Assembly (NCBI GenBank): GCA_905193155.1
Contig: CAJJNQ010000013.1
Span: 1 to 57,937 of the forward strand
DNA length: 57,937 nucleotides
Origin: an uncultured Christensenella sp.
Lineage (GTDB): Bacteria > Bacillota > Clostridia > Christensenellales > UBA1750
Reading direction: 5' to 3'
The notes below the pieces were generated by a model. That model was not told where the DNA came from. It made no database searches and saw only the letters and a list, made by a program, of their open reading frames with translations. This document shows, piece after piece, positions 25,601 to 34,180 of the stretch (position 1 is its first letter; every line of letters starts with the position of its first letter). The translations under genes and the position numbers were made by a program.

Positions 25601-27003
25601 TTGTGCACCTTGATGGAATCGGGCGGAATGCGCATACCGGGATCGACCATGGTATGGAACTCGTCGATGATCTTGTCCTCCATGCCGATCTTGACCGCCG
25701 CAATTTCGATGATGCGGTCCTTGGTGGCGTGCAGGCCGGTGGTTTCAATGTCGAGCACGACGTATTCGCGGTCGGTGCTCTCATCGTCCGGTTCGGAGAC
25801 GATCACGCCGTCGTCGTCGATCAGATACCCCTCCATGCCGGGGATGAGCTTGATGTTCTTGCCGCTCTTTTTAAGTTTTTTAATGGTATCGAAGGCCTCC
25901 GGGTAGGCCTGCACCACGCCGTGGTCGGTGATGGCGATGGCCTCGTGCCCCCATTCCGCAGCGCGCTTGATGAGGGCGGAAGGCGAGGACACCGCGTCCA
26001 TGGTGGACATCTGCGTGTGCAGGTGCAATTCCACGCGCTTGACCTCCTCCTCGTCCTTGCGGGGCGTAAAGGGCATCTGCTGCACATCGTCCACCATGAA
26101 GGACAGCTCTTTGGAAAAGTTGTCCCACTGGCAGTTGCCGCGCACCTTGACGCGGATGCCGGGCTTGACGCCGGAGATCTCCTTGCCCTCGCCGTTTTCG
26201 GTCGCGAGAAAGGTCTTGCACAGAATCGAACCGGTGTAATCGGTCACGCCGAAGGTGAACAGCGTCTTTACGCCCCCGCGCAGCTCCTTGCTCTCGATCT
26301 TGGGCAGCACAAAGCCCTCGATGCACACGCGCCCGCTGGTTTCGGTCAGATCGCCGATGGGGTCGTTGTGGCTCTGCGAGATCTTGCGGCCGTAGAGCAC
26401 CTTGGGGCCGTCCACCTTCTTTTTCTCCTTGGGCAGCTCGCCCATCTGGGCAATCATTTCCTCGTCCAGGCGCTTGCGGTCCTCCAGATATTTTTCCAGC
26501 GTGATCTCTTGCTCACGGGAAATAATCTGCACGGAAGTCTCCCGGCGGAACACGTTCCCGATCACCTGGGAAAGCTTCCGGTCCACGCCGCGCATCAGCA
26601 TCAGATCCGAAGCGATCTTGCTGCCGACGGTCAGCGTCACGGTATTGCCCTCCACTGCCCATTGCACGCCCGCCAGATGCGGCTTGGCCGAGGGCATTTC
26701 GGTCAGCAGCGTCTCGGTCAGCCACCCGGCGTATTTTTCCGGATCAGCCATGAAATCGTCCGCGAGCTTGGGGCAGGACACCGCCAGATCCACCTGCACG
26801 CCGCTCTTTTTCCCGAACATGGCCATCAGGCCCATTTTGACCGCGGCATACTGTGCGCGCGTCAGCACACCCGTGGAGAGCAAGCTCACCACGATGCGCG
26901 CCTCTTTTTTATGCACCGCCACGCGGTCGAGGGTGAGCATGTCCACCGGCGCCTTGGGCGCAACTTCTTTCAGTTTCTGTTTCCATTCCGCATTTTCGGG
27001 CAT
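22681..27003 (-). CDS. polC: DNA polymerase III subunit alpha, PolC type
   Basis: 1440-aa replicative polymerase of low-GC-type Gram-positives. Domain order: N-terminal domain, OB fold (residues ~220-330), PHP domain (VELHLHTQMSTMDAVSSP), inserted DEDD 3'-5' proofreading exonuclease (VVLDIETTG near residue 416, later HRALYDTRATAHML), rest of PHP, then the polymerase core with GSRGSVGSSFAA and the catalytic PDIDLNFSG near 958. A CxxC-x(n)-CxxC zinc element (CPNCQF / CPRCG) lies just before the catalytic site. ATG 27003 has GGAGG eight bases upstream. ispG precedes it by 207 bp. Confidence 0.98.
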   Translation of the reverse strand: MPENAEWKQKLKEVAPKAPVDMLTLDRVAVHKKEARIVVSLLSTGVLTRAQYAAVKMGLMAMFGKKSGVQVDLAVSCPKLADDFMADPEKYAGWLTETLLTEMPSAKPHLAGVQWAVEGNTVTLTVGSKIASDLMLMRGVDRKLSQVIGNVFRRETSVQIISREQEITLEKYLEDRKRLDEEMIAQMGELPKEKKKVDGPKVLYGRKISQSHNDPIGDLTETSGRVCIEGFVLPKIESKELRGGVKTLFTFGVTDYTGSILCKTFLATENGEGKEISGVKPGIRVKVRGNCQWDNFSKELSFMVDDVQQMPFTPRKDEEEVKRVELHLHTQMSTMDAVSSPSALIKRAAEWGHEAIAITDHGVVQAYPEAFDTIKKLKKSGKNIKLIPGMEGYLIDDDGVIVSEPDDESTDREYVVLDIETTGLHATKDRIIEIAAVKIGMEDKIIDEFHTMVDPGMRIPPDSIKVHNITDDMVQGAPKIGEVMPQLAEFCKGYVVCAHNATFDIGFLRLDAAKAGVELPDTVLDTLPLARAVVPEIKRHKLDQVCKKLDVKLDTHHRALYDTRATAHMLIRLLERAKNNYGVRTLRDLNEKLGEKVAASGTSYHIVLLAKERIGLEHLYRLISDAHLKHFDRRPHILKSELVKYREGLIIGSACEAGELIRAMVEGKSEREIEEIASFYDYLEIQPTGNNAFMVRNGIIKDEKGLQDLNKRVLRLGDKLGKPVCATCDVHFMDPEDAVFREILMTGMGFDDADQQPPLYFRTTREMLDEFAYLGDRAREVVIDNPRKIADMVGEIKMFPKHPRDEETFQPQLPNAEQEIETMAWANAKKIYGDPLPEIVSARLERELKSILGHGFGTLYYSAHLLVKKSNEDGFLVGSRGSVGSSFAATMCNITEVNPLPPHYVCPNCQFSDFDVDVHKYPCGIDLPERKCPRCGADLKHNGYDIPFEVFLGFNGDKVPDIDLNFSGIYQHRAHEYVKELFGRGQVFKAGTIGTLADKTAYGYVKKWCEEKGRRATSVEMDRLVAGCVGVKRTTGQHPAGMVIVPAEYTIYQFSPIQHPADDKESDIITTHFDFGSLHDILVKLDVLGHDDPTMINMLERLTGIKATELPLNDPKVLGLFSSPEPLDLAPNQIRGITKGTLGIPEFGTKFVRQMLEDTKPASMAELIRISGLSHGTDVWLNNAQDMILQGICKLNDCFCTRDDIMNYLISMGVAPKMAFTTMEAVRKGRGLTPEMEAAMREKNVPEHYIDSCKKIKYMFPKGHAAAYVMMALRVAWFKVYRPLEYYATFYTVRADNFDAILMLGSPEELDAEMNRIDKLNKFERTAKDDDTYTLLELVYEMRARGIDFLPVDLYKSCADEFLIQDGKIRPPFNRLPGVGGAAAETLYAACKEAVEKNKPFISVEDLKQRAGAGSGTIEQLRLAGALRGLPETSQVSLFG

Positions 27004-27210
27004 CCGGCGCTCCTCCTCTTCTCTCCGCATTCCGGTTTCTTTTGTTTCTTTTCGCTTGTAAAAACCACTTGCCGGGCAGGGTCAGAAAGTCCTCCCGATA
27101 CCCGTTTTTCATAAAAGCCTTTGGCGCCGTCGGTCCTGCCACGCAGAAAATACAAAGGCGGAATGCAGGGACCCGATGTTGAGCAGACCCTTTACTGCGG
27201 CAAAGCCCGC
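27004..27210. other. ispG-polC spacer without a recognised gene
   Basis: 207 bp with no convincing ORF, promoter or terminator. A GGCGCC palindrome and purine-rich AAAGAAACAAAAGAAAC stretch are present on the minus strand. polC is probably expressed by read-through from ispG. Confidence 0.4.
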
Positions 27211-28287
27211 TTAAATCTCCTTGCCCATTTCCCCGGCAATGGAGTGAATTTCCTCCATCAGCGCATCCAGCAGCCGGTCCTGCGGCACCCGGCGCACAAG
27301 CCTGCCGCTGCGGAACAGCGCGCCCGCGCTGCCGCCGCCCGCAATGCCCACGTCCGCATGCTTCGCTTCTCCGGGGCCGTTGACCACGCAGCCCATGATC
27401 GCCACGGTGATGGGCAGCTCCACGCCCGCAAGCCGCGCTTCCACCTCCTTGGCCAGCGCCTCCACGTCGAGGCATTTGCGCCCGCAGGTGGGGCAGGAGA
27501 CGATGTTGACTGCGTCCTTGCGCAGCCCGATGGCGCGCAGAATGTTGATGCCCGCCTGCACCTCCGGCTCCGGGTCGCCCGAAAGCGATACGCGCAGCGT
27601 GTCCCCGATGCCGTCCAGCAGCAGCGAACCGATGCCGATGTCGCTCTTGACATTGCCCATGCCGCGGCGGCCGGCTTCCGTCACACCCAAATGCAGCGGA
27701 TAATCGCAGATCTCCGCCATGCGGCGGTAAGCCAGCACGTTGGTGCGCACATCGGAAGCCTTGAGCGACAGCGCAATGTCGTAAAATCCGCATTCTTCCA
27801 GGATGCGCACATGGCGCAACGCGGCCTCGACCATGCTCTCCGGGGTCACGCCCTGGCTCTCGACCAGATCCCTGGGCAGGCTGCCCGCGTTAACGCCGAT
27901 GCGGATGGGCACATGGTGCGCCTTGGCGCAGTCCACCACGCGACGGACGTCCTCCTGCCGCTCGATGTTGCCGGGATTGATTCGCAGCTTGTGGATGCCG
28001 TTTTCCATCGCAGCCAGCGCCAGTTTATGATCAAAATGAATGTCTGCCACCAGCGGCACCGGGGAGTGATCGACCAGCGTGCGCACCGCCTGCGCACATT
28101 TTTCATCATAGACCGAAACGCGGACGATGTCCGCACCCGCCTTATACAGCCGCTCGATCTGCGCCAGCGTTGCCTGCGCGTCGCGCGTATCGGTATTGGT
28201 CATGGACTGCACGGAGATGGGCGCGCCGCCGCCGATCTCCACCTTGCCCACGCGGATTTTTCTGCACTCTCTTCTTAATTCGCTCAT
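27211..28287 (-). CDS. ispG: 4-hydroxy-3-methylbut-2-en-1-yl diphosphate synthase (IspG/GcpE)
   Basis: 358-aa 4Fe-4S enzyme of the MEP isoprenoid pathway, converting MEcPP to HMBPP. The TIM-barrel N-terminal half begins RKIRVGKVEIGGGAPISVQS. Cluster ligands are in SCPTCGRKC and in the conserved IMGCVVNGPGEAKHADVG. Its ATG overlaps the rseP stop by 4 bp. dxr, an earlier step of the same pathway, and uppS, a polyprenyl synthase fed by it, lie in the same operon. Confidence 0.97.
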   Translation of the reverse strand: MSELRRECRKIRVGKVEIGGGAPISVQSMTNTDTRDAQATLAQIERLYKAGADIVRVSVYDEKCAQAVRTLVDHSPVPLVADIHFDHKLALAAMENGIHKLRINPGNIERQEDVRRVVDCAKAHHVPIRIGVNAGSLPRDLVESQGVTPESMVEAALRHVRILEECGFYDIALSLKASDVRTNVLAYRRMAEICDYPLHLGVTEAGRRGMGNVKSDIGIGSLLLDGIGDTLRVSLSGDPEPEVQAGINILRAIGLRKDAVNIVSCPTCGRKCLDVEALAKEVEARLAGVELPITVAIMGCVVNGPGEAKHADVGIAGGGSAGALFRSGRLVRRVPQDRLLDALMEEIHSIAGEMGKEI

Positions 28288-29351
28288 AGGTTCACCCCAA
28301 ACAATCTGAGTATATCACGCCCCGTCAGCAGCACGATCAGCCCGAGCAGCAGAATCAATCCCACAAAATGCACGATGGCCTCATGCTTGCGGGAGAGGTG
28401 CTTCCCCGTCACGGTTTCCACCAGCAGCAGCACGGCGCGGCCGCCATCCAGCGCAGGCAGCGGCAAAAAGTTCATCAGCCCCAGGTTCATCGAGATGATG
28501 ACCGCCAGATTCAGCACCATCGTCATGCCCTCGTTGAAGGACTGTGCAAAGGACTGCTGCGCATACTGCGTCATCATCGAAACCGTGCCCACCGGCCCAG
28601 CCACCTGGTCGAGCACGTCCTTCTGCGTAAACATCTGCCCCAGGGTCTTGATCATGGTCTTAAACAGCTCCGCGCAATAGGCAAAGGAGCTGCCCACCGC
28701 CTTAAAAAAACCGATGCGGACATTTTCCACCTCAAAGGTGACGCCCATCAAATACCGCCCGCTCGCCGCGTCGTATTGCTTGGCGACCACTGCGTCAAAA
28801 GTGCTGCCGCCGCGCTCGATGGTCAGCGTCACGTCGCTGTCGCCGGTCTGAGCAATGGCGGCGCTGATCTCCGTCGCCTCGTCAGAGCTCTCGCCGTTCA
28901 CTGCCGTGATGCGGTCGCCGGGCAGCAGGCCCGCCGTCGCGGCGGGGGAGCCGTCCGTCACGGTGTCGATGCGGTTGACCATGACATATTCGCCTACCGC
29001 GGCCATCAGCACCACCGCCAGCACCAGCGCCAGCACGAAATTCATAAACGGCCCTGCCGCGGTCATAATGAGCCGCTTCCACGCGGGCTGCAAATTGATG
29101 TTGCGCGGGTCGCTCTCCTCGTCGTCCGGCGATTCGCCCGCAAAGGAGCAAAAGCCGCCGATGGGGAACGCGCGGATGGAATAGTCAATATCGTTTTTTC
29201 TCCAGCCGATAATTTTCGGCCCCATGCCCACGGCGAACTCCAGCACCGTGAGCCCGCAGGCCCTCGCCGCCAGATAATGCCCCAATTCATGGATGAAAAT
29301 ACAAATGCCCAGCACCAATATGGCCAGTAATACATAAAGAATCGTGCTCAC
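28284..29351 (-). CDS. rseP: RIP metalloprotease RseP/RasP
   Basis: 355-aa site-2 protease that cuts transmembrane anti-sigma factors and remnant signal peptides. The zinc site HELGH is at residues 21-25 in the first membrane helix. A PDZ domain follows (GLLPGDRITAVNG, ~residues 120-200), and the third ligand is in NFLPLPALDGGR. The C-terminal helix is hydrophobic. It sits between dxr and ispG in the standard envelope operon and is distinct from the short PDZ-less protease at 3971-4588. Confidence 0.95.
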   Translation of the reverse strand: MSTILYVLLAILVLGICIFIHELGHYLAARACGLTVLEFAVGMGPKIIGWRKNDIDYSIRAFPIGGFCSFAGESPDDEESDPRNINLQPAWKRLIMTAAGPFMNFVLALVLAVVLMAAVGEYVMVNRIDTVTDGSPAATAGLLPGDRITAVNGESSDEATEISAAIAQTGDSDVTLTIERGGSTFDAVVAKQYDAASGRYLMGVTFEVENVRIGFFKAVGSSFAYCAELFKTMIKTLGQMFTQKDVLDQVAGPVGTVSMMTQYAQQSFAQSFNEGMTMVLNLAVIISMNLGLMNFLPLPALDGGRAVLLLVETVTGKHLSRKHEAIVHFVGLILLLGLIVLLTGRDILRLFGVNL

Positions 29352-29389
29352 GAAACCAGTTCACCTCTATCGTCTTTCTTTTTGTCTTT

Positions 29390-30535
29390 TCAGATTGCCC
29401 AGCGCGCGGCAATCTCTTCCGCTGCCTTGCGCGCGGCGCGGTCTGCGGCGTAGACGTCCTCCACGCAGGTTATGCCCGTCTGCGGCACACGCGAGAGCGT
29501 CTCCTCCAGCAGCGGCGCAATGCGCCAGAAGGGCAGCCGGTGCGCCAGCACCCGCTCCACGGCGATTTCGTTTGCCCCGTTGAGCAGCACCGGCGCGCTT
29601 CCGCTCGTCTCCAACACCTGATAAGCCAGCTTCAGCGCGGGGAAGCGCTCAAAATCCGGCTGCTCGAAGGTCAGCGGCCCGACCTGCGTCAAGTCCAGAC
29701 GCGGCGCTACGTTGTCAAGGCGCTCCGGGTAGCTCATGGCGTAAGCAATCGGCACGCGCATATCGGGCTGCCCCATCTGCACCAGCGTCGCCCCGTCGGC
29801 AAATTCCACGCCGGAGTGAATGATGCTCTGCGGATGGACCACCACCTGGATCTTCTCCGGCGCAAGACCGAACAGGTGCCTGGCCTCGATGACCTCCAGC
29901 GCCTTGTTGACCATGGAAGCGGAATCAATCGTGATCTTGCGCCCCATCGACCAATTGGGATGCCGCAGCGCCTGCTCCACGGTGGCGCTTTGAATCTGCT
30001 CCTTCGTCCAGGTGCGGAACGGCCCGCCCGATGCGGTTAAAACGATGCGGCAGGGCGATTGGTTCGGCCGCCCCTGAATGCACTGGAAAATGGCGCTGTG
30101 TTCGCTGTCCACCGGCAGCAGGGGCACGTCCTTCTCCTTCGCGGCGCGCATCACCAGTTCGCCGCCCGTCACCAGCGCTTCCTTGTTGGCCAGCAGCACC
30201 TTTTTGCCGCACGCAACGGCGCGCAGCACCAGCGGCAGGCCCGCTATCCCCACAACGGCAACAAGCACCGCATCAACATCCGCTCTTGCGCAGACGTCCA
30301 GCAGTGCTTCCTCTCCAAAGTTCCACTCACATTCACTTGTCCCGCCGAACCCCTTCGGCGGATGGGTCAGCACAGCCGTTTCCGGTCGGAAGACCCTGAC
30401 CTGCTCCTGCAGCAGCTCGGCACTGCTTCTGGCAGCCAGTGCCACGGCGCGGTAACGGTCCGGATGCCTGGAAATGACGTCCAGCGCCTGCCGCCCGATC
30501 GACCCGGTACTGCCCAGGATCGCAATGTTCTGCAT
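29390..30535 (-). CDS. dxr: 1-deoxy-D-xylulose-5-phosphate reductoisomerase
   Basis: 381-aa NADPH enzyme for the committed MEP-pathway step. The Rossmann motif NIAILGSTGSIGRQALDVI is at the N-terminus. Substrate and metal residues are in LLPVDSEHSAIFQCI, LTASGGPFRTW and SMVNKALEVIEARHLFGL; the HPQSIIHSGVEFADGA segment follows. It lies 37 bp downstream of cdsA. Length is normal. Confidence 0.97.
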   Translation of the reverse strand: MQNIAILGSTGSIGRQALDVISRHPDRYRAVALAARSSAELLQEQVRVFRPETAVLTHPPKGFGGTSECEWNFGEEALLDVCARADVDAVLVAVVGIAGLPLVLRAVACGKKVLLANKEALVTGGELVMRAAKEKDVPLLPVDSEHSAIFQCIQGRPNQSPCRIVLTASGGPFRTWTKEQIQSATVEQALRHPNWSMGRKITIDSASMVNKALEVIEARHLFGLAPEKIQVVVHPQSIIHSGVEFADGATLVQMGQPDMRVPIAYAMSYPERLDNVAPRLDLTQVGPLTFEQPDFERFPALKLAYQVLETSGSAPVLLNGANEIAVERVLAHRLPFWRIAPLLEETLSRVPQTGITCVEDVYAADRAARKAAEEIAARWAI

Positions 30536-30572
30536 TTGCCCGTCCCTTCTGCGCGCATCAAAGAGCGCGCGG

Positions 30573-31376
30573 TCAGATCACTGTTAAAATCAACAGATAG
30601 ATGCACAACGCCACCGCGTTGTACATGATGCCGTCCAGGCGGTCGAGCAGTCCGCCGTGGCCGGGAAAAATCTTGCCAAAGTCCTTTACGCCGCAGAACC
30701 GCTTGATATACGAGGCGACGATATCGCCCACCTGCGTCATCAGCGACCCGATCAGCGCCAGCACGATAAAAATCCAGAACGGCACGCCGTCCCCGAAATA
30801 CAGGCTGTTGAGGAAGATGATCGCCGCGGCAAACAGCGAACCCACAAACCCGCCGATCGCGCCCGCAACGGTCTTGTTGGGACTGACGCGCGGGATGAGC
30901 TTGCGCTTGCCGAAGGCCATGCCGAAAAAGAGCGCAAAGCCGTCGCTGGCCACCGAAAGGCCGAACATCATCCAGACATACAACCGCCAGTGGGGCAGGC
31001 CGTTGGTCATGACAATGCACATGGCCATGATGGGCAGCGCAGGATAGAACGCCGGCAGCATCGCCGCCAGCATCTCCTTCGCATCCGGCTCATGGGTCAA
31101 CGAGGTCGCCGCCATACCGCCCAGCGCGCCCGCCAGCAGCATGATCAGCAAGCCCGTCGTATCAAACAGCAGATACGCCGGCGTCAGCAGCAGCGCATAG
31201 AGATAGTAAATCCACTTGACCGGATGAAAGCCGCCGGAGGAAAGGCTGTCCAATATTTCATGGGTGCCGATGAGCAGCAGCATCACCGTGTTGATCACGA
31301 GCGCCGTTTTGCCAAGCAGGATCATGGTGATCGTATAGGCCGCCACAATCAACCCCGTGACAGTTCTTTTCAGCAT
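30573..31376 (-). CDS. cdsA: Phosphatidate cytidylyltransferase
   Basis: 267-aa integral membrane enzyme making CDP-diacylglycerol from CTP and phosphatidic acid. About seven to eight hydrophobic segments are visible. The C-terminal family signature is clear: SYIKRFCGVKDFGKIFPGHG followed by GLLDRLD. It lies between uppS (49 bp upstream) and dxr in the envelope biogenesis operon. Confidence 0.96.
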   Translation of the reverse strand: MLKRTVTGLIVAAYTITMILLGKTALVINTVMLLLIGTHEILDSLSSGGFHPVKWIYYLYALLLTPAYLLFDTTGLLIMLLAGALGGMAATSLTHEPDAKEMLAAMLPAFYPALPIMAMCIVMTNGLPHWRLYVWMMFGLSVASDGFALFFGMAFGKRKLIPRVSPNKTVAGAIGGFVGSLFAAAIIFLNSLYFGDGVPFWIFIVLALIGSLMTQVGDIVASYIKRFCGVKDFGKIFPGHGGLLDRLDGIMYNAVALCIYLLILTVI

Positions 31377-31425
31377 TTGATTTTTCCCTTTATCTTTCCG
31401 TCTCGATACAAATCAGAGGCGTTTT

Positions 31426-32148
31426 TCAAACTTTGCCAAAACGCCGGTCGCGGCGCGCATAGGTTTCCAGCGCGCGGGCAAATACCTCACGCGTGAAATC
31501 CGGCCAGTATTCCGGCACGAATACAAATTCCGCATAGGCGCACTGGTAGAGCAGGAAGTTGGAGATGCGTTCTTCGCCGCTGGTTCGGATGAGCAAATCC
31601 ACCATCGGCAGCCCCGCGGTGTAAAGCTCACCTTCAAAGGCAACTTCATCAATTTGCTCCGGGCGCATTTCGCCGTCGGCACACTTTTCCGCCAGACGCC
31701 TGGCCGCGCGCAGGATCTCCTGCCGCCCGCCGTAATTCAGGGCGATGTTGAGCTTGAGTCCCTTGTTGTCCTTCGTGCGCTCCATGGCGCGCAGCGCGGT
31801 TTCCCGCTGCAAATCCGGCACGGCGGACAGATCCCCCAGCATCCGGATGCAGACGCCCTTGCGGTCGAGCTCGTCGATCTTTTTGTTGAAGTATTCGACG
31901 ATCAGCCCCATCAGCGCGGCAACCTCGTCCTTAGGACGCGCCCAGTTTTCCGTCGAAAAGGCAAACAGCGTCAGCGCCTCGATTCCCCACCCACCGCAGG
32001 CCTCGATGATGGGCTCCAGCGCCTCAACGCCTGCGCGGTGCCCGAAGGCTCTGGGCATTCCCCTTTTTTTCGCCCAGCGGCCGTTTCCGTCCATGATGAC
32101 GGCGACATGCCGCGGCATTAACTCCGCCGGGATGGGCAGTTCACTCAT
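31426..32148 (-). CDS. uppS: Isoprenyl transferase (undecaprenyl diphosphate synthase)
   Basis: 240-aa cis-prenyltransferase that makes the C55 lipid carrier for cell-wall synthesis. The catalytic Asp is in VAVIMDGNGRWAKKRG; AFSTENWARPKDEV, ALNYGGRQEI and DLLIRTSGEERISNFLLYQ are conserved. ATG 32148 has GAGG six bases upstream and overlaps the preceding 69-codon gene by 8 bp; a start at 32178 is possible but lacks such a site. Confidence 0.97.
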   Translation of the reverse strand: MSELPIPAELMPRHVAVIMDGNGRWAKKRGMPRAFGHRAGVEALEPIIEACGGWGIEALTLFAFSTENWARPKDEVAALMGLIVEYFNKKIDELDRKGVCIRMLGDLSAVPDLQRETALRAMERTKDNKGLKLNIALNYGGRQEILRAARRLAEKCADGEMRPEQIDEVAFEGELYTAGLPMVDLLIRTSGEERISNFLLYQCAYAEFVFVPEYWPDFTREVFARALETYARRDRRFGKV

Positions 32149-32350
32149 GCTTTTCCTCTTCCTCCGCCGTATCGTCAAAAAACGAGACGGTCAGGCGCAC
32201 CGTCCCTGCGAAACACGCGGCGCGCACCACGCGCGCCGCGCCCGTTTTATCCGGCCTGCGGGGCGGGCGGGTGAACTCCGCCTCGCAATTCTTCCCCGCA
32301 AGCAGCGCCTTGGCCTGCGCAAGCGGCAGGCCGAGGACAGCTTTCATCAT
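32141..32350 (-). CDS. Small protein between frr and uppS, unknown function
   Basis: 69-aa protein starting at ATG 32350, whose ATGA overlaps the frr stop; its own 3' end overlaps the uppS start by 8 bp. It opens MKAVLGLPLAQAKALLAGKN (after the first Met), has a basic Pro/Arg middle (RPPRRPDKTGAARVVRA), a short beta-like stretch (TVRLTVSFFDD) and an acidic tail. Similar short proteins at this position seem familiar from other Clostridia, but no function is known to me. Tight coupling on both sides argues for a real gene. Confidence 0.7.
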   Translation of the reverse strand: MMKAVLGLPLAQAKALLAGKNCEAEFTRPPRRPDKTGAARVVRAACFAGTVRLTVSFFDDTAEEEEKHE

Positions 32351-32904
32351 ACCGCCATGAGCTCCTTTTCCTTGTCCGCGGTCACGGCGTCCACTTCCTT
32401 GACGATCTTGTCGGTCGCCTTCTGAATCTTATCCTCGGTGGTCTTCTGCTCGTCTTCGGTAATGAGGTTGTCCTTTTTCATCTTTTTGATCTGATCGTTG
32501 GCGTCGCGGCGGATCGAGCGGATGGCGATCTTGCATTCCTCAGCCAACTTACGGGTCTGCTTGACGAGATCCTTTCTGCGCTCTTCGGTCAGTTCCGGCA
32601 TCAGCAGGCGAATCACCTTGCCGTCATTAGAGGGATTGATCCCCAGGTCGGACTTCTGGATCGCCTTCTCGATGGCCTTGAGCATGCTCTGCTCCCAGGG
32701 CGCAATCTGGATGATGCGCGGATCGGGGATGGAGACGTTGGCCACCTGGTTGATGGGGGTGGGGGTGCCGTAATAATCCACCAAAATGCGGTCGAGCAGC
32801 TGGGGGTTGGCGCGTCCGGCGCGCATGGAAGTCAGCTCTTTTTTATAGACAGCAACGGATTTGTTCATTTTTTCAAGCATGGTATCGACGACCTCTTTGG
32901 TCAT
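32347..32904 (-). CDS. frr: Ribosome recycling factor
   Basis: 185-aa tRNA-shaped protein that splits post-termination ribosomes with EF-G. Family signatures include SVAVYKKELTSMRAGRANPQ, YYGTPTPINQVANVSIPDPR and LPLL-type helix residues in NPSNDGKVIRLLMPELTEER. The start is ATG 32904 with GAGGAGG nine bases upstream. Unlike most Firmicutes, rpsB-tsf-pyrH do not precede it here; frr is the first gene of the envelope operon with its own promoter. Confidence 0.97.
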   Translation of the reverse strand: MTKEVVDTMLEKMNKSVAVYKKELTSMRAGRANPQLLDRILVDYYGTPTPINQVANVSIPDPRIIQIAPWEQSMLKAIEKAIQKSDLGINPSNDGKVIRLLMPELTEERRKDLVKQTRKLAEECKIAIRSIRRDANDQIKKMKKDNLITEDEQKTTEDKIQKATDKIVKEVDAVTADKEKELMAV

Positions 32905-32947
32905 AGAAAAGCGCCTCCTCTGCAATCAAGTCGGTTTTATCACCTAT

Positions 32948-32976
32948 ATTGTATATAATTTACCGCACAGTGGCAA
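32948..32976 (-). promoter_or_regulatory. Promoter of the frr-uppS-cdsA-dxr-rseP-ispG operon
   Basis: Minus-strand TTGCCA (32971-32976), 17 bp, TACAAT (32948-32953). It is divergent from the HAD hydrolase promoter. Confidence 0.8.
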
Positions 32977-33007
32977 GTCCTTTTGAAAAAAGATGTGTGA
33001 ATAAAGT

Positions 33008-33036
33008 TTGATTCCGAAGGCGAAATCTGCTATGCT
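33008..33036 (+). promoter_or_regulatory. Promoter of the HAD hydrolase-lipoprotein pair
   Basis: TTGATT (33008-33013), 17 bp, TATGCT (33031-33036), about 48 bp before the ATG at 33084. Confidence 0.7.
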
Positions 33037-33083
33037 GAAAAGCGGAAAATGAGAGATTGTTTCGTCTTTTACGGAGGATTCTC

Positions 33084-33767
33084 ATGCAGAAAACGTTGTT
33101 TTTTGATCTCTATTTTACACTGATCGCGCCCGCGGTGATTCCGGGGCGGAACGAGTGGGACTATCTCGGCATCACACAGCCGGAATGGAATGCCTTTGCC
33201 GAGACCGAGGAACGCTGCGCGCTGGCGGATTCCGGCGCGATCGAAACGCCCCGCTCCCTGACCGAGGAAATCGCCCGCTGGGGAAATCTGTCGCTTTCGG
33301 ATGAAGATCTGGACGAGCTGACCCGTCGGCGCATCGAACGCTTCCGCGCAACGCTGATGGATGTAGACCCGACGATCCTGCAAACGCTGAAAACACTGAA
33401 GGACGCAGGCTACAAAATGTGCCTGGTCAGCAATGCAGATGTGGTCGATACGCTCTATTGGGACGAATCCCCTCTGGCGCAGCTGATGGACGAGGCGGTG
33501 TTTTCCCACAGAGTTCGCATCTGCAAGCCGGAGGAAGGGATTTACCGCCACGCGCTGGCGCGGATGCGCGCCGCACCCGAAGAGAGCGTGTTCATCGGGG
33601 ACGGCGGTTCGGATGAGCACCGGGGCGCCAAACGCCTGGGGATGCGCACGGTGCTGACCACTTACCTCCGCCCCAACGGGAGGCAGGGGCTGGAGCGCCG
33701 TCTGCCCTATGCCGATGCGGTGATCGACAACTTTGCCGATCTGCCCAAGGTGCTGGAAACTTTATAA
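33084..33767 (+). CDS. HAD-superfamily hydrolase, subfamily IA
   Basis: 227-aa cytoplasmic phosphatase- or dehalogenase-like enzyme. Motif I is FFDLYFT with nucleophile Asp8; Tyr replaces the usual second Asp of HAD phosphatases, as in haloacid dehalogenase-type members. Motif II Ser is in CLVSNADV, motif III Lys in CKPEEGIY and motif IV is FIGDGGSDE. A helical cap lies between motifs I and II. ATG 33084 is chosen for GGAGG six bases upstream. The substrate is unknown. A lipoprotein gene follows after 28 bp. Confidence 0.85.
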   Translation: MQKTLFFDLYFTLIAPAVIPGRNEWDYLGITQPEWNAFAETEERCALADSGAIETPRSLTEEIARWGNLSLSDEDLDELTRRRIERFRATLMDVDPTILQTLKTLKDAGYKMCLVSNADVVDTLYWDESPLAQLMDEAVFSHRVRICKPEEGIYRHALARMRAAPEESVFIGDGGSDEHRGAKRLGMRTVLTTYLRPNGRQGLERRLPYADAVIDNFADLPKVLETL

Positions 33768-33795
33768 CCTTTTTGCTGCAAAGGAGGAATGCGCC

Positions 33796-34176
33796 ATGAA
33801 GAAGCCGCTGTTTCTGCTGATGATTGCCGTGCTGCTGACGCTGGTCGGCTGCGCCGCAAACACACCGACCGTGCGCCGCACCTACGAGCAAACGCCGCTG
33901 GACGAAATCGAGTCGCGCACCTCGAACCACGAAGAAGTCGTGCTGATTCCTTACGAAGAGCTGAGCGATGGCTCCTGGCGGGCGCAGGGAATCGTCTATC
34001 CCTTCCGGCTTGAACTGACCGGACGGCTCCCCCACGCAGCTTGCGATTCAACCTACGTACTGCTGAGCCAAAGCGAAGATATTTTCTTTGAACAGGCCTG
34101 GAAGGCGAGCGGCCTGAGCAGCAATTCCGAAGATTATTTTGACGAAGAGTACGCCATATTCGTCTCGGTTCAATAA
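33796..34176 (+). CDS. Small secreted lipoprotein, unknown function
   Basis: 126-aa protein with a lipoprotein signal peptide: MKKPLFLLMIAVLLTLVGC, lipobox LVGC with Cys19. The mature part is about 107 residues, acidic at the C-terminus, with no recognised domain (RRTYEQTPLDEIESRT; FFEQAWKASGL). GGAGG precedes the ATG by eight bases. It is co-transcribed with the HAD hydrolase and ends at a strong hairpin. Confidence 0.8.
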   Translation: MKKPLFLLMIAVLLTLVGCAANTPTVRRTYEQTPLDEIESRTSNHEEVVLIPYEELSDGSWRAQGIVYPFRLELTGRLPHAACDSTYVLLSQSEDIFFEQAWKASGLSSNSEDYFDEEYAIFVSVQ

Positions 34177-34180
34177 AAAG

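Noticed and set aside
23212..27114. A 1300-codon plus-strand ORF opposite polC
   Set aside because: Antisense shadow of PolC with no ribosome site or recognisable domain.
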